Source of the DNA: SIG565 sp045651765
Lineage (GTDB): Bacteria > Bacillota > Clostridia > Oscillospirales > Acutalibacteraceae
Reading direction: 5' to 3'
DNA length: 64,000 nt
Assembly (NCBI GenBank): GCA_045651765.1
Contig: JAZRSY010000003.1
Coordinates: 68,001 to 132,000, forward strand
The position numbers were made by a program, and so were the translations under genes. Of the stretch, positions 1 to 8,925 are shown one piece after another (position 1 is the first letter of the stretch; every line of letters starts with the position of its first letter). A model generated the notes under the pieces. That model did no database searches. It had not been told where the DNA came from and saw only the letters and a program-made list of their open reading frames with translations.

Positions 1-35
1 TTTTAACAGTATAATTTTTTTGTGGAGTGTATAAT

Positions 36-1091
36 TTGAATTTTAGGGGACTTTTGGCTTTAATTATTTGCATAATAGCTTCGGTTTATACCTCGTTTTA
101 TAGCGGGTATAAATATTTTAATTATTCCTTAAATTTTGCTAGTGTTACTGCGCCTCAGAGCCAAATATCCGCCACAATAACCCAGCCGCCAAAAACCACC
201 GAACCCCCTGCCGAAACCCCTGCCCCACAAACTAACAGTAATACACAAAGCAGTAATACACAAAACAGCAGCAATGTTGTTGCCGTTTCGGCTACAGGCA
301 CAGCCATTGGCAAAATTACAAGCGAGTTTTTTTCACCCTATGGCGCCAATACAAGCTATGGTAATGTTTTTATAAAAAACAGCACCTCGGCCAATATTGA
401 TATTGCGACTTTGTTAAATAAAAATTTAGGTTATAAAATTAAAAAAGATTCCGAGCCACAAGTGCTTATAGTTCACACCCACACAACCGAAACCTACATT
501 ACCCATTCTTCCGATTATTACACCGAAAACGATGAATCCCGAACGCTTGATGAAAACAAAAATATGGTGCACATTGGAAATATTTTTGAACAAAAACTAA
601 GTAATGCGGGCATTGCGGTTTTACATGACAAAACGGTGCACGACCACCCTTCTTACACAGGAAGTTATTCGCGCTCTTATAACACCGTTACGGCCGATTT
701 AAAGGCCTACCCTTCGGTTAAAATTGTTATAGATATTCATAGGGATGCCATTGCAAACGGTAACAACAAAGTAAAACCCGTTGTTAATATTAACGGACAA
801 AATTCCGCTCAGGTAATGTTGGTTATGGGTTCGCAAACCGGCAGTATAAAAAATTTTCCTAACTGGCAAGAAAACCTAAGCCTTGCTGTTAAATACCAAA
901 GTAAAATGGAGGAGATGTATCCGGGGTTAGCTCGTGCTTTAATGCTTAACGAGGGCAAATATAACCAACACATTACACCGGGGGCTATTTTGTTGGAGGT
1001 TGGAAGCGATGCCAACACCTTAACCGAAGCCGAAACCGCTGCCCAATTTGCCGCCGAAGCATTAATTTCCACCCTGGACTCATTAAAATAA
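36..1091 (+). CDS. spoIIP: Stage II sporulation protein P (SpoIIP)
   Basis: Cell-wall amidase/endopeptidase of the DMP engulfment complex (SpoIID-SpoIIM-SpoIIP), which thins septal peptidoglycan so the mother cell can engulf the forespore. The protein has an N-terminal membrane anchor (about residues 5-25), a Ser/Thr/Pro/Asn-rich linker, and a C-terminal amidase-like domain opening with the VLIVHTHTTETY motif that carries the family's metal-ligand His and Glu. Later IVIDIHRDA and the C-terminal LLEVGSDANT segments also fit the SpoIIP family. A GTG at 27 is in frame, but GGAG at 24-27 is spaced 8 nt from TTG at 36, so I chose the TTG start. It overlaps the next small gene by one base (TAATG). 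It implies an endospore former. Very likely correct. Confidence 0.93.
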   Translation: MNFRGLLALIICIIASVYTSFYSGYKYFNYSLNFASVTAPQSQISATITQPPKTTEPPAETPAPQTNSNTQSSNTQNSSNVVAVSATGTAIGKITSEFFSPYGANTSYGNVFIKNSTSANIDIATLLNKNLGYKIKKDSEPQVLIVHTHTTETYITHSSDYYTENDESRTLDENKNMVHIGNIFEQKLSNAGIAVLHDKTVHDHPSYTGSYSRSYNTVTADLKAYPSVKIVIDIHRDAIANGNNKVKPVVNINGQNSAQVMLVMGSQTGSIKNFPNWQENLSLAVKYQSKMEEMYPGLARALMLNEGKYNQHITPGAILLEVGSDANTLTEAETAAQFAAEALISTLDSLK

Positions 1092-1294
1092 TGAAGAATA
1101 AAAAATATTTTTTTCGCTCATTTATAATAAGTGGTGTTATTTTTCTAAACCTTTTGTTATTAATAATGGGTTTTTGCACCGCCTATGAAAATATACAAGA
1201 AATGAGCACCGGTAAATATAAACCTGCAATAGAAATTAGTAGTAATTCCATTAGAATTTTTGATTTTGAAATAAAAAACGGAGAAACCGATTAA
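1091..1294 (+). CDS. Small single-pass membrane protein, unknown
   Basis: A 67-residue protein with basic N-terminus, one hydrophobic helix (about residues 10-30) and a short polar tail ending in acidic residues. Its ATG overlaps the spoIIP stop by one base, so translation is probably coupled, and a strong terminator directly follows its stop. I do not recognise a family. Position suggests co-expression with spoIIP in sporulation, but nothing in the sequence shows a function. Confidence 0.6.
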   Translation: MKNKKYFFRSFIISGVIFLNLLLLIMGFCTAYENIQEMSTGKYKPAIEISSNSIRIFDFEIKNGETD

Positions 1295-1312
1295 TCAGTT
1301 TCTCCGTTTTTA
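1275..1312. terminator. Bidirectional terminator between spoIIP unit and glnN
   Basis: Perfect 13-bp stem (AAAACGGAGAAAC with its complement) and T/A runs on both sides. It overlaps the end of the small membrane gene and serves the convergent glnN as well. Confidence 0.85.
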
Positions 1313-3397
1313 TTAAATTTTAAATAATAAATCGGCATATGACGGGAACGGCCATTTGCGTTTATCGGTTATGAGTTCAGCCTCGTCCACCGGTTTGCGT
1401 AGTTCGGCCATAAGTGGTAAAACATTGTTTTTATAGGCCAAAGCTTCGTCCAAATAGTGCATTTTTTTATTGGGTATTGCTTGTTCTAATTTTTTGCTTA
1501 ATTCATGCATTTTTATAACGCAATTGTTAAGTGTTTTTATGGTTTCCTTTTCAACAGAACAATCTATGCCCTTAACAGCGGCTTTTTTATTAACCACAGT
1601 TTTGCTAAGTTTATTAATGTGCCAAGTAACAGCCGGTATAATGCTTTTACGCACCATATCAATAAGTGTTACGGCCTCAATATGCACAGTTTTGCTGTAG
1701 TTTTCAAGGTTGATTTCTTTGCGGCACTCAAGCTCGGCCTCGTTGAAAACACCATTCCTTGCAAAAAGTTCAATATTCTTTTTGTCGGTTAAATGAACAA
1801 CGGCATCTACTGTTGTGGGGTAGTTTATAAGACCACGCTTTTTAGATTCAATAACCCAATCTTCTGCATAGCCATCACCATTGAAAATAATGCGTTTATG
1901 GTTAAGATAAGTTTCTTTAATAATACAGTTAACCTCGGCAATAAAATCTTCGGCTACTTCAAGGCGGTCGGCATAACCCTTTAGAACATCGGCCACAACG
2001 GTATTAATTACGGTGTTGGGGCCCGAAACCGAAAGCGAAGAACCGCACATTCTAAATTCAAATTTATTGCCGGTAAATGCAAACGGAGAAGTACGATTAC
2101 GGTCGGTATTATCTTTAGGTATATTAGGCAGTGTTTTAGCGCCGATTTTCATAACGCCGGCGTCGTGCTTAACAAAGGGCTTGTCCCCTGCTATTGATTC
2201 TAAAACATTGGTTAGTTCGTCGCCCAAGAATATAGAAACAATGGCGGGTGGTGCCTCACTGGAGCCTAGGCGGTGGTCGTTACCGGCCGAAGCCACAGTA
2301 ATTCTAAGTAAATCTTGGTGTTCGTCAATTGCCTTAATAACGGCCGACAAGAAAATTAAAAATTGTGCGTTATCTTCGGGGGTTTTACCGGGGTCTAACA
2401 AATTAATACCGGTATCGGTTCCTATTGCCCAGTTATTGTGCTTGCCGCTGCCCGAAACCGAGCTAAATGGTTTTTCATGCAATAGACAAACAAGGCCGTG
2501 GCGTTCGGCAACCTTTTTCATAACCTCCATTGTTAATTGGTTGTGGTCGGCCGCAATATTGGTTGTAGTATAAATTGGGGCAAGCTCGTGCTGTGCAGGA
2601 GCAACCTCGTTATGTTTGGTTTTGGCATAAATGCCTAATTTCCAAAGTTCTTCGTCCAATTCTTTCATAAAGGCCGAAATTCTGGGTTTTATAACACCAT
2701 AATAATGGTCGTCCATCTCTTGACCTTTGGGGGAACGTGCACCTATTAAGGTTCTGCCACAAAAAACAAGGTCGGGGCGTTTGTCGAATAATTCTTTATC
2801 AATTAAAAAATATTCTTGTTCGGGGCCCACGGTTGTGGTTATGTATTTTACGGTGTCGTTGCCAAATAGCCTTACAATACGTTTGGCTTGTGAACTTATG
2901 GCATCCATAGAACGAAGCAATGGTGTTTTTTTGTCGAGTGCTTCGCCACCGTAGGAACAAAAGGCTGTGGGAATGCAAAGGGTTGAATCCTTTACAAAGG
3001 CATAAGAAGTGGAATCCCATACGGTGTAACCGCGGGCTTCAAAGGTGGCCCTTAAACCACCCGACGGGAAGGATGAAGCATCGCTTTCGCCCTTAATTAG
3101 TTCCTTGCCCGAAAACTCCATTATTACCTTGCCTTTTCCGGTTGGGGTAATAAAACTATCGTGTTTTTCGGCAGTTATGCCTGTTAAGGGTTGGAACCAA
3201 TGTGTAAAGTGGGTAGCACCACGCTCTACGGCCCAATCTTTCATTGCATTTGCTACATCATTAGCAATGCTTATATCAAGGCTTTTGCCTTCTCGTATTG
3301 TCTTTTTAAGAGCTTTATATGTATCTTCGGGTAGACGGGCTTTCATTTCGCAATCGTTAAAAACCGCACTACCGAAAATCTCGGGTATATTATTCAT
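1313..3397 (-). CDS. glnN: Type III glutamine synthetase
   Basis: ATP-dependent glutamine synthesis from glutamate and ammonium; the long GSIII form typical of Bacteroides and many Clostridia. The 694-residue protein shows the GSIII N-terminal domain (starting [13 protein letters not shown]), [10 protein letters not shown], the catalytic-core segments [10 protein letters not shown] and [14 protein letters not shown], and [12 protein letters not shown] in the ATP-binding region. An in-frame ATG lies 33 codons upstream, but GGAGG at 3403-3408 and family alignment favour ATG at 3397. Monocistronic between a promoter at 3433-3462 and the bidirectional terminator. No glnK/amt neighbour is present. 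Confidence 0.95.
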   Translation of the reverse strand: MNNIPEIFGSAVFNDCEMKARLPEDTYKALKKTIREGKSLDISIANDVANAMKDWAVERGATHFTHWFQPLTGITAEKHDSFITPTGKGKVIMEFSGKELIKGESDASSFPSGGLRATFEARGYTVWDSTSYAFVKDSTLCIPTAFCSYGGEALDKKTPLLRSMDAISSQAKRIVRLFGNDTVKYITTTVGPEQEYFLIDKELFDKRPDLVFCGRTLIGARSPKGQEMDDHYYGVIKPRISAFMKELDEELWKLGIYAKTKHNEVAPAQHELAPIYTTTNIAADHNQLTMEVMKKVAERHGLVCLLHEKPFSSVSGSGKHNNWAIGTDTGINLLDPGKTPEDNAQFLIFLSAVIKAIDEHQDLLRITVASAGNDHRLGSSEAPPAIVSIFLGDELTNVLESIAGDKPFVKHDAGVMKIGAKTLPNIPKDNTDRNRTSPFAFTGNKFEFRMCGSSLSVSGPNTVINTVVADVLKGYADRLEVAEDFIAEVNCIIKETYLNHKRIIFNGDGYAEDWVIESKKRGLINYPTTVDAVVHLTDKKNIELFARNGVFNEAELECRKEINLENYSKTVHIEAVTLIDMVRKSIIPAVTWHINKLSKTVVNKKAAVKGIDCSVEKETIKTLNNCVIKMHELSKKLEQAIPNKKMHYLDEALAYKNNVLPLMAELRKPVDEAELITDKRKWPFPSYADLLFKI

Positions 3398-3432
3398 ACC
3401 TTTCCTCCAAAACAAAATAATAACATAATTAA

Positions 3433-3462
3433 AGTATAACCCCTTTATATATGAAAAGTCAA
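3433..3462 (-). promoter_or_regulatory. Promoter for glnN
   Basis: Minus-strand -35 TTGACT (3457-3462) and -10 TATACT (3433-3438), 18-nt spacer. Confidence 0.65.
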
Positions 3463-3510
3463 CTCCATTAAAATAAAACTTTTTAAAATACATCAATTCA
3501 GTTAATACTT

Positions 3511-3549
3511 AATAAAATTAAGTAAAATTAAAAATTACTTAATTTTATT
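3511..3549. repeat. AT-only perfect inverted repeat upstream of glnN
   Basis: 15-bp arms AATAAAATTAAGTAA at 3511-3525 and its exact complement at 3535-3549, 9-nt loop. It sits between the end of the LCP-like gene and the glnN promoter. No T-run makes it a clear terminator on the minus strand; it could be an operator or a weak terminator. Confidence 0.6.
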
Positions 3550-3591
3550 ATTGTTAAACTCGTATACAACAAGTTAGTAAACCCTTTTCGT

Positions 3592-4212
3592 TTAATTTGC
3601 AAATATAATACTCCCCAGCGAATTATTAATTACATCGGGTATAAAATACCCATTTGGAAAACTTAAATCGGTTTCAGTGTTATTAATTAAAAACAATAAA
3701 TCGTTGTGGGTAAAGCCTGCATTTTTAATGTTGTTTAAAATTTGCTTTGTAATTTGTTTTTTAAACACTTGGTCATTTGTTTTGCTTAACATTTCGGTAA
3801 CTTGAACCCCGCTGTAATTTAAAATCCCCTCTTGCTCGGTTTTCATTTTAACGCCGCCAAACCGGTCGATTAAATCGGCCAATGTAAAATAAGGAACGGT
3901 AAGTTCCGCCTGAACATTATACCCATAATTTAAAACATCTTTTTGTGTGGCATTGTTTTTCAGTAACAGAACGGTGGTTTGGTTATTTTTAGCGTCAAAA
4001 TAAAAATATTGACTTCCGCCACCCTCAAAATTTAATAAAACACCGCAATTATTAACGGCGGCTGCATCTTCATAAGGTATATTTTCTAAATTTAAGTCGA
4101 CTTCACTTTTTAAATTTATGCCCACCATTGCCGTAAAAATTAAAATTAAAACAGCACTTAATATAACACAAACGAAAAACACCTTAAAATAAATTGAAGC
4201 CCGTGTTTTCAT
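3592..4212 (-). CDS. LytR-CpsA-Psr (LCP)-like membrane protein, divergent
   Basis: 206 residues: an N-terminal transmembrane helix (about 9-30) and an extracytoplasmic domain with LCP-like spacing: YFYFDAKNNQTTVLLL resembles the first core strand pair, TVPYFTLADLIDRFGGVKM matches the conserved (V/I)D.(L/F)GGV segment, followed by a GILNYSGVQVTEML repeat of the 'G..L.G..A..(Y/L)' motif and a long helix. LCP enzymes attach glycopolymers to peptidoglycan, but the arginine- and aspartate-rich catalytic motifs of active members are not visible, so enzymatic activity is doubtful. Good RBS (AGGAGG) before ATG at 4212. It follows the aldo/keto reductase with a short gap. Confidence 0.6.
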   Translation of the reverse strand: MKTRASIYFKVFFVCVILSAVLILIFTAMVGINLKSEVDLNLENIPYEDAAAVNNCGVLLNFEGGGSQYFYFDAKNNQTTVLLLKNNATQKDVLNYGYNVQAELTVPYFTLADLIDRFGGVKMKTEQEGILNYSGVQVTEMLSKTNDQVFKKQITKQILNNIKNAGFTHNDLLFLINNTETDLSFPNGYFIPDVINNSLGSIIFAN

Positions 4213-4287
4213 AATTATTAACCTCCTAAAAAGTTACTTTAATAATTATGGTCAACACAAGCTTCTTTTATTCTTTATTTTTTAATA

Positions 4288-5154
4288 TTATTTATTTTGA
4301 TAGCCGACTGCAGGGGCATCTTCCGGGTACCAGCCCGAGAATCCCATTTCGGGCAGGGCGTCAATTGCGGCCATATCTTCAGGGGAAATTTCAAAACCGA
4401 ATACATCCATATTATCGACAATTCTTTCAGGATTTGTGGATTTAGGCAGCGGAACAACCCCGTGTTGCAAGGCATAACGAATACAGATTTTAGCAGGGGT
4501 TACATTGTATTTTTCGGCGAATTTTGCCATAGCCTCGCTTTTAAGAACGGTGCCGTGGCCAAGTGGGCTCCAACCCTGCACTAATATACCGTTTTCTTGG
4601 CAATATTTAACCGTTTCCGGCTGGGTATATCCGGGGTGGAATTCAAGCTGATTAACCATAACCGGAACCTTAGCGTATTTAGCAAGGGCAACAAGATGTT
4701 TTTCTTCAAAATTAGATACACCCAAAGCGCGTATTTTTCCATCATTATAGGCTTTTTCAAAGGCTCGCCAAGTTTCAGCATTAATCTCGGCCCATTCGGG
4801 AGTTGTTTTTTCAACATAAGGCCAATGAATTAAATATAAATCAAGGTAATCTGTGTCAAGTTTTTTAAGAGAAGCATCAATTGCAGCCAGGGTTACTTCG
4901 TAACCCCTTTCGGTAATTAAATATTTTGTGGTAAGAAAAATATCTTCCCTTTTAACGCCCGACTCTTTAATTCCTTGACCAACTGCAACCTCGTTGCCAT
5001 AGGCAGCGGCGGTATCAATATGGCGGTAGCCCGCCTTTAAGGCGCATTTAACACATTCTTTGGCAATATCGTTGGGGGTTTCCCAAGTGCCGTATCCCAC
5101 ACAAGGCATTTCCACGCCGTTTGCAAGTTTAATGGTATCGGTAACACTTTTCAT
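4288..5154 (-). CDS. Aldo/keto reductase
   Basis: Cytosolic NAD(P)H-dependent reductase of aldehydes and ketones, (beta/alpha)8 barrel. The catalytic tetrad is readable: Asp and Tyr in HIDTAAAYGNE, Lys in LTTKYL, His in YLIHWP. LGVSNFEEKHL and the C-terminal VVPLPKSTNPERIVDNMDVF loop match the family's substrate and cofactor regions. Length of 288 residues is normal. It resembles 2,5-diketo-D-gluconate/glyoxal reductases, but substrate cannot be read from sequence. RBS AAGGAG lies 9 nt before the ATG. Confidence 0.92.
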   Translation of the reverse strand: MKSVTDTIKLANGVEMPCVGYGTWETPNDIAKECVKCALKAGYRHIDTAAAYGNEVAVGQGIKESGVKREDIFLTTKYLITERGYEVTLAAIDASLKKLDTDYLDLYLIHWPYVEKTTPEWAEINAETWRAFEKAYNDGKIRALGVSNFEEKHLVALAKYAKVPVMVNQLEFHPGYTQPETVKYCQENGILVQGWSPLGHGTVLKSEAMAKFAEKYNVTPAKICIRYALQHGVVPLPKSTNPERIVDNMDVFGFEISPEDMAAIDALPEMGFSGWYPEDAPAVGYQNK

Positions 5155-5240
5155 TATATGTTCGCTCCTTTAAATCATAAATTTACTACCTGTTATTTTA
5201 CCATAATATTATGTGTTTTTCAATTACCAAAAAAAATTGG

Positions 5241-5849
5241 TTATTTGCCGGCGTATTTTAAATATAAAACACCCTTTATAATTAAAAGAGCAAATAGTAT
5301 GGTTGTTGCATACACTTGCCTTGTTAAAATTAAAAATAAAACCGTTAGCGCGCCAAGCGCCATAGAGCCCCAAAACACGCCTTTTTCTAAGCGGCGAATA
5401 TTTAACTGTGTTAGCATAATTTTTAAAACCCCCGCCAAAACCAACAAAAGAAAAGCAGCCCAATATACAACGCCAAAGGTTGAAAATTGTGTAAATTTAA
5501 ACAGGGTTATAGAATGAACATTTTGCTCAACCATATTTGGATAAATCGGCAATATAATTAGCAGTAGTGTAAATAAATCTAAAACGCCGAAAATTAAGTT
5601 GCATATTTTTTGAATGTTTTGCTTGTTCTCTTTTTCTGCAATAGACAATATTTTTTCGCCCGATAACAGTTCATCTATTGAAACCGAAAAGAAATTTGCT
5701 ATTTCTTTTATTGAATCAATACCGGGGTACCCCCTGCCTGACTCCCATTTTGAAACGGCCGTTCTTGAAACAAACAGGCATTGTGCCAATTCTTCTTGAG
5801 TAATACCTTTATTTTTTCTTAAATTTTGAAGTTTTTTTCCGAATTCCAA
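5241..5849 (-). CDS. XRE-family regulator with membrane-spanning C-terminus
   Basis: N-terminal Cro/C1-type helix-turn-helix (KNKGITQEELAQCLFVSRTAVSKWESGRG, then IDELLSGE) fused to about four hydrophobic helices in the C-terminal 110 residues. This layout suggests a membrane-anchored transcription regulator sensing an envelope signal, though signal and targets are unknown. An ATG at 5870 is in frame, but a run of five G's 7 nt before TTG at 5849 points to that TTG as start. It overlaps the 3' end of the PAP2-like gene by 31 nt, so the two are translated from one transcript. Confidence 0.75.
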   Translation of the reverse strand: MEFGKKLQNLRKNKGITQEELAQCLFVSRTAVSKWESGRGYPGIDSIKEIANFFSVSIDELLSGEKILSIAEKENKQNIQKICNLIFGVLDLFTLLLIILPIYPNMVEQNVHSITLFKFTQFSTFGVVYWAAFLLLVLAGVLKIMLTQLNIRRLEKGVFWGSMALGALTVLFLILTRQVYATTILFALLIIKGVLYLKYAGK

Positions 5850-6514
5850 GCTATAACCCCCTTTTTGCATATTATAAAAAGAAAACCTTTATAAATGTTA
5901 AATAACCCTGCGCTGATTATCACAGAGCCTAAAATATCGGTAAACCAATGCACACCCGAAACCAGCCTTGCAACCACCATAAATATTGAAAAAGCAGTGG
6001 TTAATAAATTTGCGGTTGTTTTTAATGTGTTGTTTTTGAATCTTCTATTAATTTGTTGGGCAAGTGTTGGCATTACACCCAAAACCAACAGTGTAGTCGA
6101 AGATGGATATGAGGCTTCTGAAAAACCATTTATAAGTATTGGCCTGTAATTTATTGGAATTATTTCAAACACAACATAAAGAGTGGCCACAACAATATAA
6201 TATAGACCTAAAATCAGAATATCGGCATCTACCTTTAAAAGACTTTTGCGGATAATGAGTTGAACAAGCCCTAAAATGCCAAAAACAGCCACCACCAATA
6301 ATGGTACAAGACTCAACCAATCGGTAATGGTATAAAGCGCCATATTAACACCAAACAGTTTGTGAAACTTACAGTTAAAGGTAGAAAACCCAATGTTAGT
6401 CTCATTTACACCAAGCGGTTTTACATCAATATTCTGCACAAGCCAAGTGAAAATTACAAAAGCAGCAACAAGCACCGCCCCTAAAAATATCCTTTTTTTT
6501 CCTAATTCTTTCAT
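5819..6514 (-). CDS. PAP2-like membrane phosphatase family protein, atypical motifs
   Basis: 231 residues with about six transmembrane helices. The three PAP2 (phosphatidic acid phosphatase 2) signature regions are recognisable: EIIPINYRPI, SYPSSTTLL and ARLVSGVHWFTDI. The C-terminal His and Asp are present, but the Lys of the first motif is Glu and the His of PSGH is Thr. I believe close Clostridial relatives share this PSST form, so it may be a distinct subfamily rather than a dead gene. RBS AGGAGG precedes the ATG; a TATAAT-like box lies upstream near 6630. It is coupled to the XRE gene downstream. Confidence 0.75.
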   Translation of the reverse strand: MKELGKKRIFLGAVLVAAFVIFTWLVQNIDVKPLGVNETNIGFSTFNCKFHKLFGVNMALYTITDWLSLVPLLVVAVFGILGLVQLIIRKSLLKVDADILILGLYYIVVATLYVVFEIIPINYRPILINGFSEASYPSSTTLLVLGVMPTLAQQINRRFKNNTLKTTANLLTTAFSIFMVVARLVSGVHWFTDILGSVIISAGLFNIYKGFLFIICKKGVIAWNSEKNFKI

Positions 6515-6668
6515 TTTTTGTCCTCCTAAAATTCAACTTGCCTTTCGGCAGTTTTATTTTATAAAATAACACAAAAAAACAAAAGAATTGTTTTTTCACA
6601 TTGGCGACACTTTTCGTAACATTTAAAACATTATAGCACAAATTTATAAAAAATTCTATTATATAACA

Positions 6669-6702
6669 AAACCCCACACACCTTTTGGTGTATGGGATTT
6701 TT
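6669..6702 (-). terminator. Terminator hairpin after the XRE/zinc-ribbon gene
   Basis: CCCCACACACC pairs with GGTGTATGGG around a short T-rich loop, followed on the minus strand by TTTTG. First of five similar hairpins in island A. Confidence 0.7.
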
Positions 6703-6727
6703 GATATGTTGAACCGATTTAGATATT
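6703..6727 (-). repeat. Island-A 3' tail motif, copy 1
   Basis: Minus strand reads CAATATCTAAATCGGTTCAA then CATAT, between the stop codon and the hairpin. Copies 2-5 lie near 7627-7680, 10237-10270, 10531-10555 and 11085-11110; the consensus core is GATATCTAAATCGGTGCAAC. Confidence 0.65.
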
Positions 6728-6732
6728 GAATA

Positions 6733-7341
6733 TTATTTCTTTAACACTTTTTTGCACCAAGTGCGTTTGTGGCATTTTGGGCACTTTAGGTAACGGGTAG
6801 TTCCCATGTGCATGGCGTTAAGCGCTTGTGAATAGGTAGGCACAATCTCAAAGCCGCAATTTTGGCATTTGTAAGCGCCAACGCTAACCTCAAGTTTTAA
6901 TGCGTAAAAACACGGGATTAGGAACACAACGCAGAGTGCAAGTATGGCAACGAGCATCCAAGGGCCCTCGGGCACAAAAAATGCGACGATAGCGAGACCT
7001 CCGATTAATCCAATAATACTTACTGTCATAATCGCCCACATTGCTGTCCATATTGTTTTGTTTTTTTGTTCTATATCTTTTGCCATATCTAATAGAAGTT
7101 GTTCGTTTTTCTCATTATTATTTTCCATATTTATTCTCTCCCCACTTAATAATTCGTTTACATTAATGCCAAGAATATCACAGAGTTCCAGCATTATTGA
7201 GGTATCGGGCATTGTTTTTCCTGTTTCCCATTTTGATACCGCCCTATCGGTGATATTCAGTTTTTCTGCCAACTGCATTTGTGTTAAGTTTGCCTTTTTT
7301 CTGCATTCGGCAATAAATTTTCCAATTTTAATTTGGTTCAT
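6733..7341 (-). CDS. XRE-family regulator with C-terminal zinc ribbon
   Basis: Helix-turn-helix at residues about 8-65 (CRKKANLTQMQLAEKLNITDRAVSKWETGK, then VNELLSGERI), two membrane helices at about 105-150, and a C-terminal ribbon with CQNC and CPKC pairs plus a further Cys. Probably a DNA-binding regulator tethered to the membrane; the zinc ribbon faces the cytosol if the two helices form a hairpin. RBS AGGAGG sits 7 nt before ATG at 7341, so the longer in-frame ORF to 7392 is not used. An inverted repeat at 7396-7428 upstream could be its own operator. It is the last unit of island A. Confidence 0.8.
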   Translation of the reverse strand: MNQIKIGKFIAECRKKANLTQMQLAEKLNITDRAVSKWETGKTMPDTSIMLELCDILGINVNELLSGERINMENNNEKNEQLLLDMAKDIEQKNKTIWTAMWAIMTVSIIGLIGGLAIVAFFVPEGPWMLVAILALCVVFLIPCFYALKLEVSVGAYKCQNCGFEIVPTYSQALNAMHMGTTRYLKCPKCHKRTWCKKVLKK

Positions 7342-7395
7342 AAGCTGCCTCCTTTCATATTCATTATAGATAATTGAAGCAAAAAAATACACATA

Positions 7396-7428
7396 CCATT
7401 GGTTGAGTGGAGAGAAATCAACCCATGG
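7396..7428. promoter_or_regulatory. Inverted repeat upstream of XRE gene (possible operator)
   Basis: CCATTGGTTGA at 7396-7406 faces TCAACCCATGG at 7418-7428, 10 matches with one offset, between the promoter at 7465-7490 and the regulator's start. Fits autoregulation by the adjacent helix-turn-helix protein, which is inference. Confidence 0.45.
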
Positions 7429-7464
7429 TAAAGTGGAAAATGACCGTCGAATTTATCTTTATCA

Positions 7465-7490
7465 AACTGATTATATCATAAAATTTTAAA
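7465..7490 (-). promoter_or_regulatory. Island-A promoter module, copy 1
   Basis: Minus strand carries a TATAAT -10 (7470-7475) preceded by TTTAAAATTTTATGA and followed by CAGTT. The 26 bases are identical to 10963-10988 before the lipoprotein gene. Confidence 0.6.
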
Positions 7491-7520
7491 TTTTTCCACC
7501 TAATATTGTGCTTTTATTTA

Positions 7521-7581
7521 GTTCAATTCCTCACCGAAAGCCGTTTTGGGCGGAGAATATCTATTAAGTTTCATATTGAAA
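7521..7581. repeat. Structured boundary element, copy 1
   Basis: Outer arms TTCAAT/ATTGAA enclose an inner stem (minus strand CGCCCAAA with TTTCGGTG, one mismatch). Same layout as 10131-10190, where outer and inner stems differ in sequence but still pair. Sits between a terminator and the next promoter. Confidence 0.5.
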
Positions 7582-7591
7582 GTTGGTAAGA

Positions 7592-7626
7592 AAAAAGTCC
7601 GAAACCGTTTTGGTTTCGGACTTTTC
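7592..7626 (-). terminator. Terminator of the ABC transporter unit
   Basis: Stem AAGTCCGAAACC with perfect complement around a 5-nt loop, T-run on the minus strand. Confidence 0.8.
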
Positions 7627-7680
7627 TGCCCCGATATCTAAATCGGTTCGCAATGTTGGCACGTTGCACCGAAAAAGATA
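7627..7680 (-). repeat. Island-A 3' tail motif, copy 2 (doubled)
   Basis: Minus strand shows GATATC..TTCGGTGCAAC directly after the ABC permease stop, then an inverted half AACCGATTTAGATATC before the hairpin. The right half (CAACATTGCGAACCGATTTA and on) is nearly identical to copy 3 at 10237-10270. Confidence 0.65.
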
Positions 7681-8922
7681 TCACGCCTTCCACACAGCTT
7701 TGATAATATTGCCGATCTTGGGCGATGTTCCGTACATAAGAACACCAACACGGTAGATCTTAGCAGAAAGAATTCCAATTCCGAAGGTAGATGCAATCAA
7801 AATACCGATGGAAATTGCAATCTCATACCAAGGCACAGTGCTCATAGCAATTCTTGTGAACATAGCCATTGGCGAGGTGAACGGAATGTAGGAACAAACT
7901 TTCATCAGTAGGTTATCCACACTTCCGCTACTCATTGAGAACATAACCACCATAAAACCAATAACGAACAGGAAGGTTACCGGCTGAACGGCTGTATTGA
8001 TATCTTCCAGTTTTGAAACCGTAGAAGAAATTGCACCATAGAGGAACGCATAAATCAAGAATCCAAGCAAGAAGAATACGAGCATATATGCAAACAACTC
8101 AGGCGGAATATTAAAGATAGAGTCAATGATTCCGTTATCTCCCCAATAGGACTTGTTCACGTTGTAGAACACAAGTGCCGAGCCGAAGATGGCAATAAGC
8201 TGAACAAGACCTGCCATACAAGCTGCCAAAACCTTACCAAACATCATATTGATGGGCTTAGCGCTGGTGATAAGCAACTCCATGGCACGAGAGCTTTTTT
8301 CGGTTGCAACACTCATTGCAACCATTTGACCGTAAAGCAGAATAACCATATACAGCGCAAAAATCATAATGTATGTATAGAAAAAGTTTTGCATTTGATC
8401 TTTGCCAAGGCTTTCTACTTTACTCTCAATCTGAATACTCATAACCCCTGCGACATCTTCAGCTGACATACCACCGCCTATCATAGCGTTCATTTGATAG
8501 ATCTGTTGTAGTACGCCTGTGGCAATATCGGGATTCATATCGTACATTGAAAGATTATCAACGTAATATGTGAACGAAGTTGCCCCGTTCATTACAAAAG
8601 CACACTCCACATCACCGGAAGTGATTTTATCCTTAATTACGCTGATTTCCTCATCTGTAATCTGCACATCATAGTCAGTAAAGGAGGCGGCAAATGTTTC
8701 TTTCACCATATCCGCCTGCATAGGACCGTCTGCCTTTACAAGCATAACGGAAAGGTCTGCGGTGGTATTAGAAGTATCGTCTGATTCGAACAAGGCTGTA
8801 ATCCGAGGGAAGAACATAACGATAGCGATAACCACCATCAAAAAGATGGTTACGCCGACAAACGCCTTATTCTTGGCATAATTTTTAAGTTCAAATTTAA
8901 GTATTTTTCCAAACTGTTTCAT
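7681..8922 (-). CDS. ABC-2 type permease (NatB/YhaP-like)
   Basis: Membrane subunit of an export ABC transporter. One N-terminal helix (about 20-40), a large extracytoplasmic loop (about 45-190), then five to six helices, the usual NatB/ABC-2 layout. MEL(L)ITSAKPINMMFGKV is the conserved cytoplasmic coupling segment of this family. It starts 4 nt after the ATPase gene stop, so the two form one unit. Codon choice in this pair (AAG, ATC, GAG more frequent) differs from the A-ending, GCC-rich style of nearby housekeeping genes, consistent with transfer. Substrate unknown: sodium, peptide or drug export are all possible. Confidence 0.85.
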   Translation of the reverse strand: MKQFGKILKFELKNYAKNKAFVGVTIFLMVVIAIVMFFPRITALFESDDTSNTTADLSVMLVKADGPMQADMVKETFAASFTDYDVQITDEEISVIKDKITSGDVECAFVMNGATSFTYYVDNLSMYDMNPDIATGVLQQIYQMNAMIGGGMSAEDVAGVMSIQIESKVESLGKDQMQNFFYTYIMIFALYMVILLYGQMVAMSVATEKSSRAMELLITSAKPINMMFGKVLAACMAGLVQLIAIFGSALVFYNVNKSYWGDNGIIDSIFNIPPELFAYMLVFFLLGFLIYAFLYGAISSTVSKLEDINTAVQPVTFLFVIGFMVVMFSMSSGSVDNLLMKVCSYIPFTSPMAMFTRIAMSTVPWYEIAISIGILIASTFGIGILSAKIYRVGVLMYGTSPKIGNIIKAVWKA

Positions 8923-8925
8923 TGT

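Noticed and set aside
809..1179. Minus-strand frames inside spoIIP
   Set aside because: No RBS, no family, and they are complementary to conserved SpoIIP motifs.
2013..2573. 186-codon open frame on the plus strand
   Set aside because: Lies wholly antisense to glnN, no RBS, translation has no recognisable family; a shadow of the conserved gene.
3398..3591. Glutamine riboswitch before glnN
   Set aside because: The glnN transcript leader is about 30 nt and the only palindrome lies upstream of the promoter.
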